Positions 61,916-64,000 of a DNA stretch of 64,000 bases are shown here, one piece after another. The notes under the pieces are model-generated. The model was given only the letters and a program-made list of their open reading frames with translations, made no database searches and had not been told where the DNA came from. This DNA is from Candidatus Limnocylindrales bacterium. GTDB taxonomy: Bacteria; Desulfobacterota; Binatia; UBA1149; CAITLU01. A program made the position numbers and the translations under genes. The first letter of the stretch is position 1. Every line of letters begins with the position of its first letter. The stretch is taken from assembly GCA_035571835.1 (NCBI GenBank), contig DATNBU010000045.1, positions 124,001 through 188,000 on the forward strand, written 5' to 3'.

Positions 61916-62892
61916 ATGGCGTGCAGAAGCGGGGAATCGCCGGCGGCGAGCCCGGTCATTGCGATGCTCGCTTCCCAGAGCTCCTTCGCGCGTCCCGCGT
62001 CGTACGACTGATCCGACGACGGAGTCTCGCACCAGCGTGTATGCGACGGATAGTAGCGCGCGCCGCTGGCGCCCCGCCGCGGGTCGAGCACGAGGTCGGC
62101 GAGCGCGCTTCCCGATTTCTCCGCCGTGCTGATGCCGGGCACGAAGCGGGTCAGCCCGGACGCCATCGCCGGCATCACCGATTCCCACACGTAGCGCATC
62201 CATCCCGGATACTCGCGCGCGAGACCGGATCCCGGCACCAGGCCGGGGTCGAACGCGTTGATCGCAATCGGCCGGCTCGCGCCGCCGAGTCCGATCGCTT
62301 CCATCCGTCGCGCGAGCTCATAGGCGAACCACAGGTTGCAGAGCTTGCTGTTCACGTAGGCCAGACCGCCGTTGTACTTGTCGCGCGACGCATTGCCCGT
62401 GGCCGCAAGCGTTTCGAGATCGCCGATCTTCGCTTTGGGCATTCCGGTGACACGCTTCGGGTCGTGGACACCCGACGAGACGATGACGATGCGCGCCGGT
62501 GCATTCGCGGCCAGCGTTTCGAGCAGCAGGTTGGTCAGCAGGAAATGCCCGAGATGATTGACCGCGAACGTCAGCTCGTAACCGCGATCGGAAAGCACCG
62601 GGCCCTTTGTGAACTGCAGGCCGGCGTTGCAGACCAGCGACTGCAGAGCAAGATTGCGTGCGCGCAGCGCAGTCACTGCGCTCCGGATCGACTCCGGTGA
62701 TGCAAGGTCCAGATCCATCGCCTCGATGCGATCTGCGCCGCTTTCGGCAGCGATCCTGCGAACGGCCTCGTCGGACAGCCGGCGGTTGCGGCTCGCGATG
62801 ATCACGTGCCGCCCTGCCTTCGCGAGCGCTCGCGCGCATTCGTAGCCGATTCCCGAATTGCCGCCGGTGACGAGGACCGTCTGTTCACTCAT
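61912..62892 (-). CDS. Short-chain dehydrogenase/reductase (retinol dehydrogenase-like)
   Basis: The protein is 326 residues from the ATG at 62892, overlapping the dehalogenase stop. Cofactor motif TGGNSGIGYECA (9-20), DLDLASPESI, NAGLQ, active-site Ser in IVIVSSGVH and YVNSKLCNLWF (Tyr/Lys pair). Length and the late SGARYYPSHT segment match extended retinol- or protochlorophyllide-reductase-like SDRs. Substrate unknown; it may act on the alcohol formed by the neighbouring dehalogenase. Confidence 0.9.
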   Translation of the reverse strand: MSEQTVLVTGGNSGIGYECARALAKAGRHVIIASRNRRLSDEAVRRIAAESGADRIEAMDLDLASPESIRSAVTALRARNLALQSLVCNAGLQFTKGPVLSDRGYELTFAVNHLGHFLLTNLLLETLAANAPARIVIVSSGVHDPKRVTGMPKAKIGDLETLAATGNASRDKYNGGLAYVNSKLCNLWFAYELARRMEAIGLGGASRPIAINAFDPGLVPGSGLAREYPGWMRYVWESVMPAMASGLTRFVPGISTAEKSGSALADLVLDPRRGASGARYYPSHTRWCETPSSDQSYDAGRAKELWEASIAMTGLAAGDSPLLHAI

Positions 62893-63800
62893 GAAGTTGC
62901 CTCGATGAATTTCGCGACGACGCCGGCGAGCTCCTCGCCCTTGTCTTCCTGCAGGAAATGCCCGCCGCCCGTGATGGTCGTGTGGGGCTGGCCGTTGCAG
63001 CCCGGGATCATTTTCTGGAAACGGGCGTCGCCTCCGGCAGTCACCGGGTCGTTGTCGCTGAACGCGGTAAGAAACGGTTTGTTCCAGCGCTCCAGTACCT
63101 TCCACGCGCGGCGGTTGTCTTCGCTTGCCGGATTGTCGGGCGACGCGGGCACGAGCGTCGGAAACTGGCGGGCTCCGGATTTGTAGGATTCATCCGGAAA
63201 CGGGGCATCGTAGGCGGCAAGCACGTCCGGGCTCAGCTCGGTCGACGTTGCTCCCTGCAGGATCCGCGAGGTCGGGAACACAGGAACCTCCTGCGAGAAC
63301 TTCCGCCACGCAAGAAAGGCTTCGCCGGGAGACTGGTCGCCGGTCGGCAGAAACGTATTGGCCGCGACGACGCGGTCGAAGCGGCCTTCCTGCTCGGCAA
63401 CCAGACGAAGACCGAGCAGCCCTCCCCAGTCCTGGCAGACGAGCGTGATGTGCGTGAGGTCGAGCCGGTCGAAGACGAGCTCACGCAGCCATGCGACGTG
63501 TCGTGCGTACGTATAGCTCTCGCGCTCGGCGGGCTTGTCCGAGCGCCCGAAGCCGACGAGGTCCGGAGCAACGCACCGATGTCCCGCAGAGACGAGGACG
63601 GGAATCATCTTGCGATAGAGGTAGCTCCATGACGGCTCGCCGTGCAGCAGAAGAACCGGCGCGCTGCCGCGTGGACCTTCGTCCACGTAATGCATCCGCA
63701 GCGTGCCGCCTTCGCCGTCGGCGACGTCCGCATAGTGCGGCCGGAACGGATAGCCGGAGAGATTGGCGAAGCGTTCGTCAGGCGTTCGAAGGACTTTCAT
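62889..63800 (-). CDS. Haloalkane dehalogenase (HLD-I type)
   Basis: Alpha/beta hydrolase that replaces halogen by hydroxyl on haloalkanes. The protein has 303 residues. Oxyanion motif LLHGEPSWSYLYRK (51-64); nucleophile Asp124 with the halide-binding Trp125 in VCQDWGG; acid candidate in FSDNDPVT; base His in ITGGGHFLQED. DLVGFGRSDKP is typical of subfamily I. The Asp nucleophile excludes an ordinary esterase. It is first in a coupled operon with an SDR and two membrane or secreted proteins. Confidence 0.92.
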   Translation of the reverse strand: MKVLRTPDERFANLSGYPFRPHYADVADGEGGTLRMHYVDEGPRGSAPVLLLHGEPSWSYLYRKMIPVLVSAGHRCVAPDLVGFGRSDKPAERESYTYARHVAWLRELVFDRLDLTHITLVCQDWGGLLGLRLVAEQEGRFDRVVAANTFLPTGDQSPGEAFLAWRKFSQEVPVFPTSRILQGATSTELSPDVLAAYDAPFPDESYKSGARQFPTLVPASPDNPASEDNRRAWKVLERWNKPFLTAFSDNDPVTAGGDARFQKMIPGCNGQPHTTITGGGHFLQEDKGEELAGVVAKFIEATS

Positions 63801-63877
63801 GGCGCGAGCGTAGGATGGATGACGGCTTGGAGCCAGCGACGACGCCCGGTGCGGGTACGCCCGTGCGACCCGCGCTG

Positions 63878-63905
63878 TTGTCTATTGCCACGGTCCGGAT
63901 ATCTC
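63878..63905 (+). promoter_or_regulatory. Candidate promoter for the GST-like gene
   Basis: TTGTCT (63878-63883), 16 bases, then TATCTC (63900-63905), about 40 bases before the ATG at 63945. Confidence 0.35.
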
Positions 63906-63944
63906 GGCGGCCGGCGCCCGCAACGGTCGCCGGAGAGGAACCGC

Positions 63945-64000
63945 ATGCAGCTCATCGGAATGCTCGATTCTCCATATGTTCGTCGCTCGGCGATCTCGCT
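63945..64000 (+). CDS. Glutathione S-transferase N-terminus, cut by window edge
   Basis: AGAGGA precedes an ATG that opens MQLIGMLDSPYVRRSAISL before the window ends. The LIGxxxSPYVRR start is typical of bacterial GST thioredoxin-fold domains, with the Ser/Pro contact to glutathione. Only 18-19 codons are visible. It is divergent from the dehalogenase operon. Confidence 0.65.
   Translation, partial: MQLIGMLDSPYVRRSAIS

Overview
The window is dense, GC-rich bacterial chromosome: about 60 protein genes, many joined by ATGA/GTGA overlaps, with no rRNA, tRNA, insertion sequence, phage gene or CRISPR array that I can recognise. The secreted proteins are distinctive. They include cysteine-rich repeat proteins with MopE-like Asp/Cys motifs, threonine-only linkers, and dockerin-like calcium loops. 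Together with a LolA-like protein, a lipase with a candidate foldase and a complete SUF operon, they suggest a Gram-negative deltaproteobacterial or Binatota-type soil organism. This placement is inference from gene style, not from a marker gene.

Layout. 1-2150: biotin genes bioF-bioA (minus, bioA cut by the window edge) behind a BirA-like operator. 2182-4389: a large secreted Cys-rich protein. 4836-7554: a BON-domain protein, then a HxlR regulator divergent from an operon of two NTF2-like proteins and one SRPBCC protein. 7612-10890: tag, a GT39-type membrane glycosyltransferase and a DPM1-like GT2. 11192-14119: secreted lipase, strong terminator, candidate lipase foldase, dockerin-like secreted protein. 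14120-21847: quinone oxidoreductase and recO facing grpE-dnaK-dnaJ, then thiL and larB. 21852-28403: LolA-like protein, a protease homologue lacking its catalytic serine, an unusual HisKA-REC protein, an AAA+ ATPase and a FixJ-like regulator. 28672-32855: sbcDC. 32887-38344: a TMTC-like protein, a GT2 transferase, a large membrane protein and a DUF427 protein.

38351-44060 is the most interesting locus. Five minus-strand genes overlap end to start: a fused EgtD-EgtB protein (ergothioneine synthesis), an enolase-superfamily enzyme, and the ATPase, permease and lipoprotein binding protein of an OpuC/EgtUV-type ABC system. Because ergothioneine and hercynine are betaines, this looks like a joined synthesis and transport operon. 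The lipoprotein's N-terminus is built from a 15-bp minisatellite that includes the start codon. Diverging from it are eutB-eutC (44338-46457).

46528-48596 holds a zinc alcohol dehydrogenase, a hotdog thioesterase and a small NTF2-like protein. 48791-55073 is a complete Fe-S assembly operon (Rrf2 regulator-sufBCDSU-sufT), followed by a TerB-like gene and a long terminator hairpin. 55765-59800 holds two more secreted proteins, with decayed fragments of the same kinds of domain between them. 59867-63800 is a tightly coupled minus-strand operon: haloalkane dehalogenase, SDR, a secreted protein of unknown function and a DUF1624 membrane protein. A glutathione S-transferase-like gene starts at 63945 and runs off the window.
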